A stretch of 64,000 nucleotides of DNA from Thermodesulforhabdus norvegica (GTDB lineage: Bacteria; Desulfobacterota; Syntrophobacteria; Syntrophobacterales; Thermodesulforhabdaceae): assembly GCF_900114975.1 (NCBI RefSeq), contig NZ_FOUU01000002.1:382363-446362 (forward strand), given 5' to 3'. The notes under the pieces are model-generated. The model was not told the origin of the DNA. It searched no databases and worked only from the letters and a program-made list of their open reading frames with translations. How positions within the stretch are numbered: the stretch's first letter is position 1; each line of letters starts with the position of its first letter. This document shows, one piece after another, positions 62,546-64,000 of this stretch. The position numbers and the translations under genes are program-made.

Positions 62546-63308
62546 TGCGGTCACTGTAAAATTGCCGGGAAAAAAGATCGGCCACTTCTCGAAAGTGGTC
62601 GATCTTTTCTTTAAACCGGGTAACATATATCCTTCCTGGCGCAAGGATAGACGTCAAATCCCCCGGCGGATTGCCCGATGAGATCCTGTTCCATAGTGTT
62701 TTTGAAACTGCTTTGTGGTGCAGAACCAGAAGAAAGAGTATGTGAAGATTCATCGTAAGATAAATTTTCCATTGCGTGATGCCCCGGGAAGAAACCGAAA
62801 GGACTTCCAGGAGCTCCTTTGTAACCTGCGTCAGAACCGGTCCAATACCCGGTAGAAGCCTCGTGGAACCCATCATCTCCCGGATGATGCCTTTTTCGGT
62901 CCTTTCCGGCAGGAAACACCGCTGAAGGAAAGACTCCAGCAAAGTGTGAGAAGCGGAACGAGGCCATCGAAATTCCTGCGAAATTATATCGGCGGCTCTG
63001 TTGATGGAAGGATGCCACAGGGCATCGGTAAAAAGATGAACACCGATGCCCATCAGCACCGGCTTAGTTCGACGCAATGTGTCTGATGATAGCTTTTTTA
63101 CGGCCTCCGTAAAGTCTCTGCCTTCCAGCCCGTGTAAGGATCGTCCAAGATTCGGATAACCGGGGAAGGGGGAATAAAAAAAAGAATCGGGGAAGATCGT
63201 TGAGACTAAAAAAGCGCGGGAATCTGTATTCCGGAGGTAATTCCCGAACGCGTTGAGAACGATCCTACTCTGGTGAAAGTGAAAAAGCTCTTTGGGCATA
63301 GGCTTCAA
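62496..63308 (-). CDS. zinc-dependent phospholipase C-like domain protein (tentative)
   Basis: A 270-residue protein. The start MPKELFHFHQSRI and the segment GIGVHLFTDALWHPSINRAA near residue 86 carry histidines and an aspartate spaced like the zinc ligands of PF00882-type phospholipase C proteins. There is no signal peptide, so it would work in the cytoplasm or be a non-catalytic relative. A bidirectional terminator hairpin (62572-62608) lies inside its last 115 bases, and its stop falls within tkt. It overlaps the upstream gene by 4 bases. Confidence 0.5.
   Translation of the reverse strand: MKPMPKELFHFHQSRIVLNAFGNYLRNTDSRAFLVSTIFPDSFFYSPFPGYPNLGRSLHGLEGRDFTEAVKKLSSDTLRRTKPVLMGIGVHLFTDALWHPSINRAADIISQEFRWPRSASHTLLESFLQRCFLPERTEKGIIREMMGSTRLLPGIGPVLTQVTKELLEVLSVSSRGITQWKIYLTMNLHILFLLVLHHKAVSKTLWNRISSGNPPGDLTSILAPGRIYVTRFKEKIDHFREVADLFSRQFYSDRIRQLTTLFDGLLKVLQ
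62572..62608. terminator. bidirectional intrinsic terminator of tkt
   Basis: A long stem (AAAAGATCG-G-CCACTT pairing with AAGTGG-T-CGATCTTTT, one G-T wobble, five-base loop) is flanked by T-rich sequence on both strands. It starts 27 bases after the tkt stop and is well placed for tkt. On the opposite strand it interrupts the end of the PLC-like gene. Confidence 0.8.
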
Positions 63309-63853
63309 CGATCGGGAGGAGTGCTTTCCTGGAAGGCCTTTATCAGGTCCGGGATTAACCTTCTTACAACTGCCGCTTTATCCGAAGTGTCGGCGACACG
63401 GTCGTATTCATGATAACTCGGATGTTCGGGGGATAGAGCAGGGGTGAAACGTTCGAAGTTACTGTATTTTTGATGGAAATCGGCTATGAGGCGTACTATC
63501 GGGATGTGGCGGGTTGGGAAATCAAGAACCCATCGAAGCCTGTACATCGCTTCAAACCTTATCTGATCGGCCAGGAAAAGCGTCAGGTTCAAAACCATCA
63601 TTCTTTTTTCTTGATCTTCATCGAGGTTCACTTTTCCCTCATGTCGGAAGAAGATTATTTTTGAGGCACTCCTTGACAGGATGTGAAAGATGGTAGGAGA
63701 TATGGGCAGGAAAAAGCTTATAAAAGAATCGTTAAGATCCTTCAAACAGGTCTGGCCCGTTATTTCGCATCCGAAGCGCCTAGCCAGTGAGCCGAAAGCC
63801 TCACGGGCCATCATGTCGTATTTCTTCTCGGTGAGGTCTATAACCAGGCCCAT
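63305..63853 (-). CDS. unknown cytoplasmic protein
   Basis: A 182-residue basic protein without recognised motifs: no signal peptide, membrane helix or nucleotide loop. It has a mostly helical character with several aromatic residues (FFLPISPTIFHIL near residue 47) and a Pro-rich C-terminal part. The start ATG at 63853 has no strong Shine-Dalgarno. It overlaps the following PLC-like gene by 4 bases, so the two are probably co-translated. Confidence 0.6.
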   Translation of the reverse strand: MGLVIDLTEKKYDMMAREAFGSLARRFGCEITGQTCLKDLNDSFISFFLPISPTIFHILSRSASKIIFFRHEGKVNLDEDQEKRMMVLNLTLFLADQIRFEAMYRLRWVLDFPTRHIPIVRLIADFHQKYSNFERFTPALSPEHPSYHEYDRVADTSDKAAVVRRLIPDLIKAFQESTPPDR

Positions 63854-63892
63854 AGTCGCAATACCAGTACGATTAAATCGGTGAACAGAGAC

Positions 63893-64000
63893 TTATACCA
63901 TAATTTCGTTAAATAGGGAAAAATGTTTCTTATCCGTCTCCACATGGGCAAACAGTGGAAGATTGTCGCAATCCCCTCGAATCGGGTCAAGCTTTCCGAC
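63893..64000 (-). CDS. 3' end of an unidentified gene (partial)
   Basis: Read on the minus strand from the window edge, an open frame of 35 codons ends at TAA (63893-63895), 40 bases before the next gene on the same strand. The tail includes KLDPIRGDCDNLPLF. Codon use looks normal, but it is too short to classify and could be a chance frame. Confidence 0.4.
   Translation of the reverse strand, partial: VGKLDPIRGDCDNLPLFAHVETDKKHFSLFNEIMV

Noticed and set aside
1..64000. CRISPR arrays, insertion sequences, prophage or integration sites
   Set aside because: No regularly spaced repeats, transposase, integrase or tRNA-flanking duplications were seen on reading the window.

Overview
The window looks like chromosomal DNA of a Gram-negative, anaerobic sulfate-reducing bacterium of the Desulfobacterota (former Deltaproteobacteria). 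The strongest evidence is a complete qmoABC operon, whose product passes electrons between the menaquinone pool and APS reductase. Two futalosine-pathway menaquinone genes (mqnB, mqnD), LPS synthesis (lpxC), outer-membrane assembly (bamD), two RND or TolC-type export loci and a type II secretion operon agree with this. An affiliation near Syntrophobacterales or Thermodesulforhabdus-like lineages is a guess from overall protein style, not shown here. I saw no rRNA, insertion sequence, prophage or CRISPR array, and coding density is high.

Layout. 1-1390: end of a LolA-like lipoprotein-sorting gene and an outer-membrane barrel gene. 1603-6774: a + strand run nif3-like, zinc-ribbon coiled-coil, prs, NCS2 permease, NUDIX and fdhD, then tRNA-Val(CAC). 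6979-9197 (-): gltX followed by two tandem PilZ genes. 9315-12099 (+): elbB, a rhodanese-ferritin fusion, a TIGR01777 epimerase and a DUF4405 membrane protein. 12114-16417 (-): lpxC, a TolC-family gene and an amino-acid ABC transporter (ATPase plus an unusual permease). 16418-17190: regulatory region and a cold-shock gene. 17206-22883: ftsY, a class II aldolase, an ADP-forming acyl-CoA synthetase with a thioesterase, and a TPR protein. 22945-28631 (-): an RND efflux operon in which the inner-membrane pump and the outer-membrane lipoprotein form one 1509-residue reading frame. 28787-29112: structured non-coding DNA. 29113-33829 (-): qmoABC. 34111-40705 (+): a small membrane protein, trxA, trxB, bamD, rho, der and a periplasmic-binding-like protein. 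40588-43408 (-): glycosyltransferase, ispH, dus. 43492-55606 (+): mqnB, mqnD, an unknown gene, then gspE-F-H-I-J-K-L-M-D. 55603-58507 (-): rsmA, tsaD, fbp. 58614-62545 (+): moaA, mrp/NBP35, transketolase. 62496-64000 (-): a PLC-like protein, an unknown protein and the end of another gene.

How it fits together: Qmo and menaquinone synthesis are the energy core. FdhD, MoaA and Mrp serve molybdenum-enzyme and Fe-S maturation. TrxAB handles thiol redox balance. Fbp, transketolase and Prs supply sugar phosphates and PRPP. Most of the rest is housekeeping. The most unusual items are the RND-OMF fusion, an ABC permease with a barrel-sandwich-like insertion, an NCS2 permease lacking both substrate-binding glutamates, two candidate structured RNAs (16697-16796 and 28844-29114), and a type II secretion locus without obvious gspC, gspG or gspO.
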